A stretch of DNA of 64,000 bases from positions 62,001 to 126,000 of the forward strand of contig JADKGF010000005.1 of assembly GCA_016717105.1 (NCBI GenBank), read 5' to 3'. The notes under the pieces are model-generated. The model was not told the origin of the DNA. It was given only the letters and a program-made list of their open reading frames with translations, and did not search any database. This DNA is from Saprospiraceae bacterium (lineage in GTDB: Bacteria > Bacteroidota > Bacteroidia > Chitinophagales > Saprospiraceae). The position numbers and the translations under genes are program-made. Positions 28,146 to 39,026 of this stretch are shown piece by piece. Within the stretch, counting starts at the first letter, position 1. Each line of letters opens with the position of its first letter.

Positions 28146-29390
28146 TTACTTCTTTTTTGCCTTCTTGACACCATATCGTTTATTGGGTTGAGGCTCGAGT
28201 TCGGCAATAATATCCTTGAGCGTCAGATTTTTAGTTATCGAAAAATTGGTGATTTCTTTATAACCATCGGTATGAAGTTCTAGGATTTTGACAGGTTTGC
28301 TGATGTAGTCTTCGATTGCTTTTAGCAAATCCCGCTCAGCATCATCACAAAAAGCATAGGCAAGTCCTTTTTTGCGTCCTCTGCCGGTACGACCTACGCG
28401 GTGCACATAATTTTCAGGATGCTCAGGCAAGTCATAATTGACGACAAAATCTACATCAGGTATATCGATACCACGGGCACTTACATCAGTTGCGATTAGC
28501 ATCTTTACATTGCCAAGTTTAAACGTATTGAGTACATCCATTCTATCTTGCTGATCTTTGCCACCATGCATGAAGACGGAAGAAACACCTACTCGATCCA
28601 TCGCAGCTTGTACTCTTTCGCATCTTACTTTGGTACGAACGAAAACAAGAATCTTGCTTTCTGGATTCTCCTTGACCAATCGCTCCAAAAAAAATCTTTT
28701 GTCATCCATGGCCACAAAAACCACTGAATGATCAACGTTTTTCGATACGGGATCTTTGGGAGACACTTGGATTCTTACAGGATTTTTTACCAAGGAATAG
28801 GCCAGATCCTTAATCTCATCATCAATCGTTGCTGAAAAAAATAGCGTTTGTCTCTTTCTAGGTAAATATTGAATCAAATCCCTGATATCCTTTATAAAAC
28901 CGAGATCCAACATATGGTCCGCCTCATCTAGGACGAGCATCTCTACTCTGTTCAGTTTGATAAAGCCTTGGTGTCTTAAGTCAAAAAGCCTGCCTGGTGT
29001 AGTGATCAGAATATCAATGCCTTTCTCTAGTTTCGCTATCTGAGGTCCTTGTTCTACACCGCCGAAAACCGAAAAGGCTTGAACTCTGGTGTTTTTGCCG
29101 AGGATCTGAAAAACTTCGTGGATCTGGATAGCCAATTCTCTAGTTGGTACCATGACAATACACTTGATGCCGTCTTCTCTTTTGGTATTTATCTTACTAT
29201 GCAAGATGTGGAGGATGGGAATGGCAAAAGCCGCAGTTTTTCCAGTTCCTGTTTGGGCTACAGCCAATAAATCTTCACCGCGCAAGATATTTGGGATACA
29301 TTTGTACTGAATATCGGTAGGTTTTTTAAAGCCCAGTTTTTCGAGATTATTTTTGATTTCATCCACGAAATGATATTGTGAAAAACGCAT
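28146..29390 (-). CDS. DEAD-box ATP-dependent RNA helicase (RhlE-like)
   Basis: A 414-aa helicase with all motifs: Q (FKKPTDIQYKCIPNIL), I (AQTGTGKT), Ia (VPTRELAIQ), Ib (TTPGRLFD), II (DEAD), III (SAT), V (ATDVSARGID), VI (HRVGRTGR), and a basic C-terminal tail (NKRYGVKKAKKK). It resembles the RhlE type. The two helicase genes lie in tandem but are separated by about 130 bp, so separate transcription is possible. Confidence 0.93.
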   Translation of the reverse strand: MRFSQYHFVDEIKNNLEKLGFKKPTDIQYKCIPNILRGEDLLAVAQTGTGKTAAFAIPILHILHSKINTKREDGIKCIVMVPTRELAIQIHEVFQILGKNTRVQAFSVFGGVEQGPQIAKLEKGIDILITTPGRLFDLRHQGFIKLNRVEMLVLDEADHMLDLGFIKDIRDLIQYLPRKRQTLFFSATIDDEIKDLAYSLVKNPVRIQVSPKDPVSKNVDHSVVFVAMDDKRFFLERLVKENPESKILVFVRTKVRCERVQAAMDRVGVSSVFMHGGKDQQDRMDVLNTFKLGNVKMLIATDVSARGIDIPDVDFVVNYDLPEHPENYVHRVGRTGRGRKKGLAYAFCDDAERDLLKAIEDYISKPVKILELHTDGYKEITNFSITKNLTLKDIIAELEPQPNKRYGVKKAKKK

Positions 29391-29452
29391 ACACTCAATT
29401 TAAGGACAAAGGTAGTAAAATTTGTCAGAAGGATTTAAAAGATCAAATCCGT

Positions 29453-29489
29453 ATAATTAAAAAGGCCAGCATTTTGTCAATGCTAGCCT
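29453..29489 (-). terminator. Intrinsic terminator of the haloperoxidase-type gene
   Basis: The hairpin AGGC-AGCATT / AATGCT-GCCT is followed on the minus strand by TTTTTAATTA, about 33 bp after the stop. Confidence 0.85.
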
Positions 29490-29521
29490 CGCAGATAAAT
29501 TAGTTTTTTGGGGAATTATTT

Positions 29522-30886
29522 TTAATTTACCTTTAATTCGTATTCAATTGCTCTTTTTGCGATCAATTTGCCCATTCTCAGTCCTTCGTCACAATCCATT
29601 TTTATATGGACGCCTAATGGTATTCTCGAATATGCATTTTCTTCTCCCATTTGCTTCCAAGTGTTGAAGGTACGCGGTGTACTCAGGAACTCGGTTCGGC
29701 CATCGTGGCAATAGTCAGTGAATTTATAATTGGCACCAAAAAATTCTGTAAAAATCTCTGCCATAATTCCACCAAATGTCGAGTGACCTGAAGGATAACC
29801 AGGGAAAGGAGGAACAAGTCCAGGAGTTCCGACTGCTTCACCTAAGATGGATTTAAATTGTGGGTCAATATATTTCCGAATAAATGTTTCTGGTCTTTCT
29901 GTATTATAAATGTATTTTGAATTCCAAGCCGCTACTGCACCATCATTTACGGCAATACCTAACTTGCAAAAGAAATACAAACTTTCTTCCAAATTCATTT
30001 TTTCAAGGGACATAACCTGAAGTCCTAATGCAAACAATCTAGCTGGTGGCGAGAATGTCAATCCTACTATGTCATCACTCCAAAACTCAGCTTTCCAACG
30101 TTCTTCATAGGTTATATTGGTAACCTGATTATACAATTCTAGATGTTGTTTATAATATTCGCTTGAAGGCGAAGAGCTATATTGTAGTGGCTCTAAACCT
30201 ATAAGATCTGATTGTTGAGCAGCAAATGTTCTTACTTTACCCCAAAATGGAAAAAGTGCTTTCCCTGATGGAGATGGTGGCTCCCACAATCCTAATCCAG
30301 TAGGTCTGACATAATCATTTGGAAAAGCATTAAGTGACTGGCTATATCCTTGAGGATCTGAATCAGCATACTCTATGATTGCATTTGCCATTTGTGTTCC
30401 CCAATTTATACTATTTTGAAATACGTCATTAAACATTTTGTCACGCAGTTCTAAGCGTTGGTCCAATTCAGTTTTATAAATTAGGGCTTTTTGCTCATTT
30501 GTTAAATTGGTCATGAAATACTTCAAGGTTGTAGCATAGCATGTATTTAATGCAACATTCCAATTGATTTCAGAAACATCATATTGTAAAACAGGCAAAT
30601 TCAGATTTGGAAGATGGGTTTTGTTTGATACATAATTGGGCATTCCCGGCAAACATGTTTCATATGCGGCCATATTTATATATCCTAATGCTCTACAAGT
30701 TGCGGCAGGACGGAATCCAGGCAAATCTTTTTCAATTGTTAGGTACACATTGGTCCATACATCGATTATTTTTGAATCAAAGTTTGCTGTTTTGTTTTCA
30801 GTTAAAGTTTGAACTGTCTCTGTGTCTTTTTGACATGATTGGAGCAGCAATACAATTGCAAATAGTGTTAAAATTCTAATTCTCAT
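29522..30886 (-). CDS. Vanadium-dependent haloperoxidase / PAP2-type lipoprotein
   Basis: A 454-aa protein with a lipoprotein leader ending in the lipobox LLQSC (Cys18). The C-terminal half carries the PAP2/haloperoxidase active-site pattern: KYIYNTERPETFIR (Lys and Arg), PGYPSGHSTFGG (Gly-His loop) and SRIPLGVHIKMDCDEG (Arg and the catalytic His). Bacteroidota have many such lipoproteins whose reaction, halide oxidation or phosphate ester hydrolysis, cannot be told from sequence. It stands alone with its own terminator. Confidence 0.9.
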   Translation of the reverse strand: MRIRILTLFAIVLLLQSCQKDTETVQTLTENKTANFDSKIIDVWTNVYLTIEKDLPGFRPAATCRALGYINMAAYETCLPGMPNYVSNKTHLPNLNLPVLQYDVSEINWNVALNTCYATTLKYFMTNLTNEQKALIYKTELDQRLELRDKMFNDVFQNSINWGTQMANAIIEYADSDPQGYSQSLNAFPNDYVRPTGLGLWEPPSPSGKALFPFWGKVRTFAAQQSDLIGLEPLQYSSSPSSEYYKQHLELYNQVTNITYEERWKAEFWSDDIVGLTFSPPARLFALGLQVMSLEKMNLEESLYFFCKLGIAVNDGAVAAWNSKYIYNTERPETFIRKYIDPQFKSILGEAVGTPGLVPPFPGYPSGHSTFGGIMAEIFTEFFGANYKFTDYCHDGRTEFLSTPRTFNTWKQMGEENAYSRIPLGVHIKMDCDEGLRMGKLIAKRAIEYELKVN

Positions 30887-31082
30887 TGGGTGTGATTTAG
30901 TGAATAAAAAAGTTGATAATTACACTAATACAAAATATATGCCAAATATTTGTAATGCTTAAAATACTGTAAATAAAGTTATTACGAAATCACCTAATTT
31001 TGAGTTAGGTAGTAAAGTGTTTTTGATGTTAAATATATTATTTTTTTATAATGTATGTTAGGTATATATTATGAATTTATTG

Positions 31083-31090
31083 TATATTTG
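31083..31090 (+). promoter_or_regulatory. Bacteroidota -7 box (TATATTTG)
   Basis: Exact TAnnTTTG match, about 90 bp upstream of the barrel-TPR-SPOR gene. It lies in the 293-bp divergent gap shared with the haloperoxidase-type gene, in which I see nothing else. Confidence 0.5.
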
Positions 31091-31179
31091 CCCTGAATTC
31101 AACCCCAAGAGAATTTCAGCCCTTTAAAAATGGGAAGAACCTAAAGCTTTAAAATTTAATTTTTACATAATAATTTACA

Positions 31180-32882
31180 ATGAAACAGTTTGCGCAGTCA
31201 GTTATTTTTATGCTTTTCATGACGATGATCTGGAATTTGGGGCAATCACAATCCCGATATTTACAACTTGATCTTAATGGAGGTATTTCAAAACCAATGG
31301 GGACATTTGCCAATGATTTTATGTTTGCTGGACAAGGTTATCATGCCGGTGGCGGATTTGACTTTTTTTTCAATAAAATAGGTATTGGTGTTTCAGGTGG
31401 ATTATTTTCTAATAAAAGCGAAACTTTATTCAATGATTACATTAAGAATAAATATCTCGAAGCACCATCAAATATCAACAGCAACCAGCAATGGAGTACC
31501 AAATATATCATGGCTGGTCCAGTTGTAAAATTTGGTTTTGGAAAATTTGAAGTTGATTTTTTAGCTCGATTTGGTATCAGTCAGATCAATGTACCTAATT
31601 TGATTTTTACGAAGGAATTTTTTAATCAAACTTACGAGGTATATAGATTTAGTGGTAGTGGACAAGAATATCAGTTTGCCTGGACAGGTGGAACAAGACT
31701 TATTTATAAAGTCAATTCTTGGCTGGGCATACAAGCTAAAGCCGATTATTTTGCTACAAAATATGTAAGTGATATCAATTATGATTATACATATAGAAAT
31801 GCGAATGATGGTAACCGAAATGGTGTGATGGAAGATTCTGAGTATTTTGAGTCACAAAAATTGAATTCCAATGGTAAAACTGATTTGAGTGTTTTGAATT
31901 TGAATGTTGGTTTCATTTTCCAGTTGGGCAAACCTAATAATTCAAAAATCAAGATGATTCCAAATGTGTCGCAAGATACTAGAGTGGAAGAGCAAAAACC
32001 AGAATTGGTTGCTGAAGACAAAGAAAAAACAGCCACTCCAATTGTAGAAGACCAGGTAGTTGTTAAAACTATTACACCTGAAGTAGTTGAAAAGAATGAC
32101 ATAAAAGTGGCTGATAATGAAATGGTTAATAAACAAGAAGTTGAGACTAAACCTATAAAAGAGGAAAATGCAGAAATTCCTGTAGTGAATGCTGAAGAGG
32201 AACGTGAAGTAAAGATGGCTGAAGAAAAGAGAGCCAAAGAAGAACCAGTGCAAATTCCAGCTACTAGTTACGACGCACCTGAAGCTAAATATGACGCAGA
32301 AGCAGCAGAATTTTTATACAAAGCTGGCGAATCATACTTTGCGATGAATGATTTTGAGAATGCACTTCCATGCTTCAATAAACTTAAAGCGGATCCAAAC
32401 TATCCGAGATCCAAATATATGTTTGCATTGTCATTATGTGCGATGGGCAATTGTGATGAAGGCAAGCGAGAATACAAGGAGTTTGCAAAGACATACAAAG
32501 AAGCAGATGCTCGCACGTTGGAGATAATATTCGCATCTCAATTTGAAAGATGTGGCGGTATGCTCAAAGCAAAACAAAAGTCAGCACGATCTGTTGAAAC
32601 AGGTGACAAGTCTTCAAAACAAACTTAGGTAAAGAATATAAAATCCAATTTATTGCGATCAAAAAGCCAGATGCAGCTTTTCCTGGCGTTGCAAAAGTGG
32701 GCACCATTCAGACTGAATATTTCCCTAACAAATCTGTGTACAGATACACCATATCTGGATTTGGAACAGTGCAAGATGCCGCTGTAGATCTTGCCAAAGT
32801 ACGCAAAATGGGTTTCAGAGATGCCTTCATAGCTGTATATGAAAATGGAAATAGAGTAAATACAATCTACCACAAAAGATAA
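31180..32882 (+). CDS. Outer membrane beta-barrel / TPR / SPOR-like protein, frameshifted near 32610-32630
   Basis: About 565 residues after joining two frames. In order: signal peptide (1-23), a beta-barrel of about 230 residues (LQLDLNGGISKPMGTF, ending LNVGFIFQLGK), a long acidic Glu/Val/Lys-rich linker (about 260-370), a TPR-type pair (EFLYKAGESYFAMNDFENALPCFNKL), then in the shifted frame EYKIQFIAIKKPDAAF and VQDAAVDLAKVRKMGFRDAFI, which resembles a SPOR peptidoglycan-binding domain. The open second frame begins right at the first frame's stop. Likely a cell-envelope linker protein. Confidence 0.72.
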
Positions 32883-32902
32883 TAAAAAATACCTTACATT
32901 GC

Positions 32903-32947
32903 ATAAAGGAGAAGGCGGATATTCTGTTTTCTCCTTTATTATTTTGT
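32903..32947. terminator. Probable bidirectional terminator
   Basis: ATAAAGGAGAA pairs with TTCTCCTTTAT, followed by TATTATTTT. It sits between convergent genes and could serve both. Confidence 0.7.
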
Positions 32948-32986
32948 ACAACTTGCAACTAGAAATGATAGCTATCTATTCAAAAA

Positions 32987-34106
32987 TTAAGAGACATTTC
33001 GGTCTTTCCATTGGTATGATGATGGGAAAAGTGCATGCCATCCAGATAGAAAGATATGGATGAAATAAAAGAAAAATGAAGGCACAAAAAACTTCATTGC
33101 ATAAGGATTTTCCAATGATTTGCTAAGTTTAAGTAGGAAAATGTAATCTGTAAATAATTTTGTGCACATAGCTATAATACCAATCCACATCAATGGTTGC
33201 ACCCAAATTCCGACTAAGAAACTAGCGCAAATAAAAGTGCTGAAAATAAAAACGAAAGACTGAATGGCCACGACTTTTTGATTACTAGAATGGCTTGATT
33301 TGGATGCCCATCTTTTGCGTTGGTTGAAAAATGCAGACCAGTTTGGTGCTGGTTTGGTATAAACGATGGCGTCTTTTGATTGCAGAAATCGGATTGAATT
33401 TGGATTAGATTCGGCAAACTTTTGAGCCAAAAATACATCATCACCCGATGCAAGATGAGCATTGCCCGAAAATCCATTTACACCATAAAATCCTACTTTT
33501 GTAAAACCAATATTGGCGCCATTTGCCAAGTAAAATTGGTTTTTGTTAATACCATATGATGTAATTGCCATAGTAGCAGCAAAATCGAGCCATTGAAAAT
33601 TTTCAATAAAGCGCTCTCCTTTCGTAGGCAAAACTACACCGCAAGACATAGCAATACCTGTGGTGTTAAATGAAGTAGAATGACTGATTAACCATTGATT
33701 TGAAACGATACTGTCGGCATCTGTGCAAAAGGATATTTGGAAATTTCGCCATAGATATACCATTATCTACAGCCGCCTTTTTACCTTGGCCTGGTGAGGA
33801 AAGTACAGTCACCGAAATGTTTTGATTGTCAATGGATCTCGCGATCTGAGATGTTTGATCAGTACTATGGTCATCGACGACTATCACTTCGAAATTGGGA
33901 AATGGATACTCATTTTTGTAAATACTCTCTAAACAGGCGCTTATGCAAGATGCCTCATTTCGAGCTGCAATTACAATAGAAATATTAGGAATCGTATCCA
34001 GTTTTTGCGCATTTGGCGAATAATTTCCCCAATTACTGTATATATTATATATCAAAATAATATAGCCTACACACAAACATCCGCCAACCAGAAAAATGAT
34101 ACTCAA
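32987..34106 (-). CDS. Family 2 glycosyltransferase, frameshifted near 33735-33755
   Basis: About 370 residues after joining two frames. One N-terminal membrane helix precedes a GT-A domain: ISIVIAARNEASCISACLESI, VIVVDDHSTDQTS, then after the break CTDADSIVS (the DxD site), LASGDDVFLAQK and QRKRWASKS (the QxxRW motif of processive enzymes). Two or three membrane helices follow at the C-terminus. It is a membrane GT2 like those that make polysaccharide or glycolipid; the sugar is unknown. It follows a small membrane protein gene by 6 bp. Confidence 0.85.
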
Positions 34107-34112
34107 GACAAG

Positions 34113-34607
34113 TTATTTGAACATATCATCGTATTCATTTGATTTTTCAGGATTTGGTGTTGGTTTTGCTTGCTTTTGAAGTGGAGGTAATTCCAGAAAG
34201 CTATCATCCTCTACAACTTCTTCATACTCGGTATAAGTATTTCTTTCTTTTTCGGCTTGCTCCATCACTTTACCGATTGATCTTTTGCCGATAGCTTTCA
34301 ATAATAAATATCCACACACAAAAGGATAACCCAAAACGACTAAAATAACTGAAATAATACCTAATAATGTATTGTTTTTCAATAATTCCCATAGGTATTT
34401 AAGAAAATTGACCACTATCTTATAATCAATAACCAAGGTAATAATCAATAAAATGGGCGCTACCCAAGATAGTAACCAAAATAATCCTTTCGCTAAAAAG
34501 AAGAATGCAGTAAAGAATATGGTAAGAATTAATAACGGACCAAGAAAACCAAAGGGACTATTACTACTGCCTACTCTGAATTCTTTGTATTGAGTCATGA
34601 TTGTCAA
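34113..34607 (-). CDS. Membrane protein of unknown function upstream of the GT2 gene
   Basis: A 164-aa protein with three or four hydrophobic segments (residues about 18-62 and 80-107) and an acidic, proline-rich cytoplasmic tail (TYTEYEEVVEDDSFLELPPLQ). The start is at 34607, or three codons later. Coupled to the glycosyltransferase by a 6-bp gap; partnership is inferred from that alone. Confidence 0.65.
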   Translation of the reverse strand: MTIMTQYKEFRVGSSNSPFGFLGPLLILTIFFTAFFFLAKGLFWLLSWVAPILLIITLVIDYKIVVNFLKYLWELLKNNTLLGIISVILVVLGYPFVCGYLLLKAIGKRSIGKVMEQAEKERNTYTEYEEVVEDDSFLELPPLQKQAKPTPNPEKSNEYDDMFK

Positions 34608-34740
34608 AAATTTGATTAATTAAGTAACAAAGGTATAAACGTATTATGATGGTTACAAGTTCTTTTGACTAATATATTAATTTAATCGGCGTATTGATAA
34701 AAAAAGGCTTGTTAAAAATTTACTTTAAGTAAAGAAACTG

Positions 34741-34748
34741 TAACTTTG
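34741..34748 (+). promoter_or_regulatory. Bacteroidota -7 box (TAACTTTG) for fadH
   Basis: Exact TAnnTTTG match 18 bp upstream of the fadH start codon, implying a very short leader. Confidence 0.5.
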
Positions 34749-34765
34749 TTTGATAATCAGGTAAT

Positions 34766-36779
34766 ATGTACAAGCATCTTTTGAATCCCTTAGATTTGGG
34801 ATGGACTACTTTAAAAAATCGGGTACTTATGGGTTCGATGCATACGAATCTTGAAGAGATACCTGGTGGTTTTGAAAAACTGGCACAATTCTATCGTGAA
34901 AGAGCCCAAGGTCAAGTTGGATTGATAATCACAGGTGGAATATCCCCAAATGAAGAAGGATGTACATCTGCCATGGCTGCAAAACTAAACACAGAAGAAG
35001 AAATTCCAAATCACAAACTCATCACAGAAGCGGTGCATAATGAAGGTGGCAAAATATGTATGCAAATCCTACACACTGGGAGATATGGGGTATCATCCGA
35101 AGATTGTAGCGCCATCGCAATTACAAGCGCCCATCAATTTTTTTAAACCTAAAGCGCTTACAATTGATGACATAGAAAAGACGATATCTGATTATGTACA
35201 ATGTGCACTATTGGCTCAAAAGGCAGGCTATGATGGTGTGGAAGTAATGGGATCGGAAGGGTATTTGATCAATCAATTTATTGCGAAACGTACCAATATC
35301 AGAGAAGATGAATACGGCGGCTCTTACGAAAACAGAATAAAATTCCCAATTGCTATTGTTCGACAAATGCGTCAGGCTGTTGGAGACCATTTTATAATCA
35401 TTTTTAGGCTTTCTATGCTTGATCTTGTGGAAGATGGATCGTCTTGGGGAAGAAGTCATTGTATTGGCGAAAGCAATCAAGCTACCGGTGCAACGATGAT
35501 CAATACTGGTATTGGATGGCATGAATCAAGGGTACCTACGATAGCAACTGTCGTTCCCAGAAGAGCATTTTCATGGGTGACAAAGCGACTCAAAAAAGAA
35601 GTAAACATCCCGCTCATTGCGGTAAATAGGATTAATACACCTGAGATCGCCGAAGAAATACTGTCTGATGGTTGTGCGGACATGGTATCTATGGCAAGAC
35701 CATTTTTGGCAGATGCAGATATCGTCATCAAAACGATGAAAAATCGCAGTAATGAAATCAATACCTGTATTGCTTGTAATCAGGCATGTCTTGACCATAC
35801 TTTCCAATTGAAAATATCGTCATGTCTCGTAAATCCAAGGGCTTGTCATGAAACAGAAATACTTTACTTGCCAGCTGCTACAAAGAAAAAATTAGCTGTA
35901 GTTGGTGCAGGACCTGCTGGTCTTTCGTTTGCCCATATTGCGGCTATGCGTGGACACCAAGTGACACTTTACGAAGCATCGGACAGAATTGGCGGACAGT
36001 TTAATATGGCGAAAATCATTCCCGGTAAGGAAGAATATGGGCAAACTATAAGGTATTATGAAAAAATGATGGAGAAATATCAGGTCAATGTTTGTTTAGG
36101 GCAGTACGTAGATGTGGATATTTTGGTTAAAGGTGATTTTGATGAAATAATTTTGGCTAATGGAGTTAATCCTCGCAAGTGGGATATCCCTGGTGCGGAC
36201 CATGCTAAAGTTATTTATTATACAGACCTGCTAGAAAAGAAGGTCATTGCTGGTCAAAAGGTAGCTATTATTGGTAGTGGCGGCATAGGATTTGATGTTG
36301 CGACATTTCTGACTCATCACAATGGATCCGATACTGATATTGCAAGTTTTATGGAAACATGGGGTGTAGATATGGAATATAATCATCGTGGTGGATTGAA
36401 GTTGGCTCAACCAGAATTGCCAGAGCGACAAGTATATCTGCTCAAGAGATCAACAGGAAAACATGGCAACACATTAGGGAAAACAACTGGCTGGATTCAC
36501 AAGGCTAATCTGGTGAAAAAAGGTGTAACAATGCTGTCAGATGTAGAATATATCAAAGTTGATGATCAAGGCTTATCGATAAATGTCGCTGGGTCGCCTA
36601 TGCTGCTAGACGTGGATCATATAGTTGTTTGTGCTGGACAGGAATCATCGCGGTCACTTTACGAAGCATTGCTTTCTAAAGGCTTGTCGCCAAAATTAAT
36701 TGGTGGTGCATTTGAAGCCGCAGAACTTGATGCTAAAAGTGCAATCCATCAAGCATGTACCTTGGCAGCTGAGGTGTAA
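34766..36779 (+). CDS. fadH: 2,4-dienoyl-CoA reductase (NADPH-dependent), with at least three indels
   Basis: An iron-sulphur flavoenzyme of about 670 aa that reduces 2,4-dienoyl-CoA in unsaturated fatty acid degradation. An FMN barrel (YKHLLNPLDLGWTTLKNRV, MQILHTGRYG, GYDGVEVMGSEGYLINQF) is followed by the cluster cysteines CIACNQACLDHTFQ and SSC, then FAD (VVGAGPAGLSFAHIAA) and NAD(P) (AIIGSGGIGFDVA) domains. Frame breaks: one near 35090 (a G4 where G3 keeps GRYG-YHP in frame), and a compensating pair near 35443 and 35485 that garbles about 15 residues. Correcting them gives EEVIVLAKAIKL in place of the garbled stretch. Confidence 0.88.
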
Positions 36780-37029
36780 AATATAGGAATTGTTAGGAGT
36801 TTTATTATAAAATGAATACAATACTAAATTGTAACACTTACCAATGTTAAAATCTTTTAACTTGTACAATGTCGATAATTGGTAAATGTAAAATCTAAAA
36901 AATTTAATTCAAAAAATATTATTTGTAAAAAAAAAGTGTTTTCACGATTTTATATTGTTCAAAAATGAAGAAAAATTAAAAAGCGGATTAAAAAAATGTA
37001 TAAAATATTCATATTAAAAGAATTAAATT

Positions 37030-37037
37030 TATCTTTG
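37030..37037 (+). promoter_or_regulatory. Bacteroidota -7 box (TATCTTTG) for atpD
   Basis: Exact TAnnTTTG match 49 bp upstream of atpD, at the end of a 307-bp, very AT-rich gap after fadH that shows nothing else. Confidence 0.55.
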
Positions 37038-37086
37038 TGGCGATTTTTAAAAACAGCTAAAATTCATTCAAAATATATATCTTATT

Positions 37087-38607
37087 ATGGCTAATACAGG
37101 GCATATAAAACAAATCATCGGACCGGTAGTTGACGTAAGTTTTGCAGGAGAGAACAGCAAATTGCCGGAAATCCTTAACGCATTATCTATAAAGAGACAA
37201 AACGGAGAAACGCTTATCCTCGAAGTACAACAACATCTAGGAGAAGACAGTGTAAGAGCTGTATCTATGGATTCCACGGATGGACTTACTAGAGGTATGG
37301 AGGTAGTTGATTTGGGTACGCCAATAGCGATGCCAGTAGGAGATCAGATAAAAGGACGTGTATTTAATGTAGTCGGAGAGCCGATAGATGGTTTGGGTGC
37401 TTTGGACAGATCTACGACTAGAAGTATTCATAATAAGCCACCAAGATTCGAAGACCTTTCTACAGAAACAGAGGTACTTTTTACAGGTATCAAAGTTATA
37501 GACCTTATTGAACCATATTCTAAAGGTGGTAAAATTGGTCTTTTCGGTGGTGCCGGAGTAGGAAAAACGGTTTTGATTCAGGAATTGATCAATAATATTG
37601 CAAAAGGATATGATGGTATCTCCGTATTTGCTGGAGTAGGTGAGCGAACAAGAGAAGGAAATGACCTTATGCGTGAGATGCTTGAGTCTAATATCATAAG
37701 CTATGGCGACGAGTTCTTACATTCTATGGAAGAAGGTGGCTGGGACTTAAGTAAAGTTAGCAAAGAAAAATTGAAAGAATCAAAGGCAACATTCGTATTC
37801 GGACAAATGAATGAGCCACCAGGAGCTAGAGCGAGAGTAGCTTTGTCAGGTCTTACATTGGCGGAGTATTACAGAGATGGCGATATGAGTGATCCGAATG
37901 GTGGAAAAGATATCTTGTTCTTTATCGACAATATATTCAGGTTTACACAAGCAGGATCTGAAGTATCAGCGCTTCTTGGTCGTATGCCTTCTGCGGTAGG
38001 ATATCAGCCTACACTTGCTACAGAAATGGGACTCATGCAGGAACGTATTACTTCTACAAAAAGAGGATCTATCACTTCAGTACAAGCAGTTTATGTACCT
38101 GCGGATGACTTGACAGACCCGGCGCCAGCAACGACATTTGCCCACTTGGACGCTACTACGGTATTGAGTAGAAAGATCGCATCTTTGGGTATTTATCCAG
38201 CGGTAGATCCATTAGATTCTACATCTAGAATCCTAGATCCAGGTATTATCGGTGATGAGCATTATAATTGTGCGCAACGTGTAAAGATGATTTTGCAGAG
38301 ATACAATGAATTGCAAGATATTATTGCCATTTTGGGTATGGAAGAATTGTCAGAAGAAGATAAAATGGTTGTATTCAGGGCCAGAAAAGTACAGAGATTC
38401 CTTTCACAACCATTCCACGTTGCAGAGCAGTTTACAGGTATTCCTGGCGTTTTGGTGCCAATCGAGGAAACAATTCGTGGTTTTAATATGATCATTGATG
38501 GTGAGTTGGATAGATACCCTGAAGCAGCATTCAACCTAAAAGGAAAAATCGAAGAGGTCATCACTGCAGGTGAGAAGATGCTTGCAGATGCAGCAGCAAA
38601 TGCCTAA
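37087..38607 (+). CDS. atpD: F1Fo ATP synthase subunit beta
   Basis: The 506-aa catalytic subunit of F1. The P-loop is GGAGVGKTVL (about residues 156-165), with GERTREGNDL, Walker B ILFFIDNIFRFTQAGSEVSALLGRMPSAVGYQPTL, and the signature PAVDPLDSTS. Length and frame are normal. In this phylum atpD and atpC often form a two-gene unit apart from the other ATP synthase genes, as here. Confidence 0.98.
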   Translation: MANTGHIKQIIGPVVDVSFAGENSKLPEILNALSIKRQNGETLILEVQQHLGEDSVRAVSMDSTDGLTRGMEVVDLGTPIAMPVGDQIKGRVFNVVGEPIDGLGALDRSTTRSIHNKPPRFEDLSTETEVLFTGIKVIDLIEPYSKGGKIGLFGGAGVGKTVLIQELINNIAKGYDGISVFAGVGERTREGNDLMREMLESNIISYGDEFLHSMEEGGWDLSKVSKEKLKESKATFVFGQMNEPPGARARVALSGLTLAEYYRDGDMSDPNGGKDILFFIDNIFRFTQAGSEVSALLGRMPSAVGYQPTLATEMGLMQERITSTKRGSITSVQAVYVPADDLTDPAPATTFAHLDATTVLSRKIASLGIYPAVDPLDSTSRILDPGIIGDEHYNCAQRVKMILQRYNELQDIIAILGMEELSEEDKMVVFRARKVQRFLSQPFHVAEQFTGIPGVLVPIEETIRGFNMIIDGELDRYPEAAFNLKGKIEEVITAGEKMLADAAANA

Positions 38608-38630
38608 TATATAAAATAAAGACAATCATT

Positions 38631-38876
38631 ATGAATTTGATCGTATTGACTCCTGAAAAGGAAATATATAATGGTAAAGTGACATCTGTCAAGGTTCCCG
38701 GTATCAACGGATCCTTTGAGATATTAAACAACCACGCACCTATAGTAGCAGCGTTGGGTACAGGAGATATCAGGATTCTTGATGAAAAAGGAGAGAAGAT
38801 TCATTTCGCTATAAAAAAAGGATTTATTGAAGTTTTAAAAAATGAAGTTTCTTTATTGGTACAAGGTATCAAATAA
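38631..38876 (+). CDS. atpC: F1Fo ATP synthase subunit epsilon (short form)
   Basis: An 81-aa protein containing only the N-terminal beta-sandwich domain (LTPEKEIYNGKVTSVKVPGINGSFEILNNHAPIVAALGTG). The C-terminal helical hairpin that inhibits ATP hydrolysis in longer epsilons is absent, as is usual in Bacteroidota. It sits 23 bp after atpD and ends at a terminator. Confidence 0.95.
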   Translation: MNLIVLTPEKEIYNGKVTSVKVPGINGSFEILNNHAPIVAALGTGDIRILDEKGEKIHFAIKKGFIEVLKNEVSLLVQGIK

Positions 38877-38900
38877 TAAATTTAAACCATAAATTTTTAG

Positions 38901-38939
38901 AAAGCCCGATATTTAAAAAAAAATATCGGGCTTTTTTTA
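38901..38939 (+). terminator. Intrinsic terminator of atpDC
   Basis: AAAGCCCGATATT pairs with AATATCGGGCTTT around an A-rich loop and runs into seven T. Confidence 0.93.
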
Positions 38940-39026
38940 TTATTATTTGAAATTTATTTTAATATATGAAGATTAACTATATATTTTCACTGAATTTAAA
39001 ATTTATTAACAAAAAAAATTTAGTTT

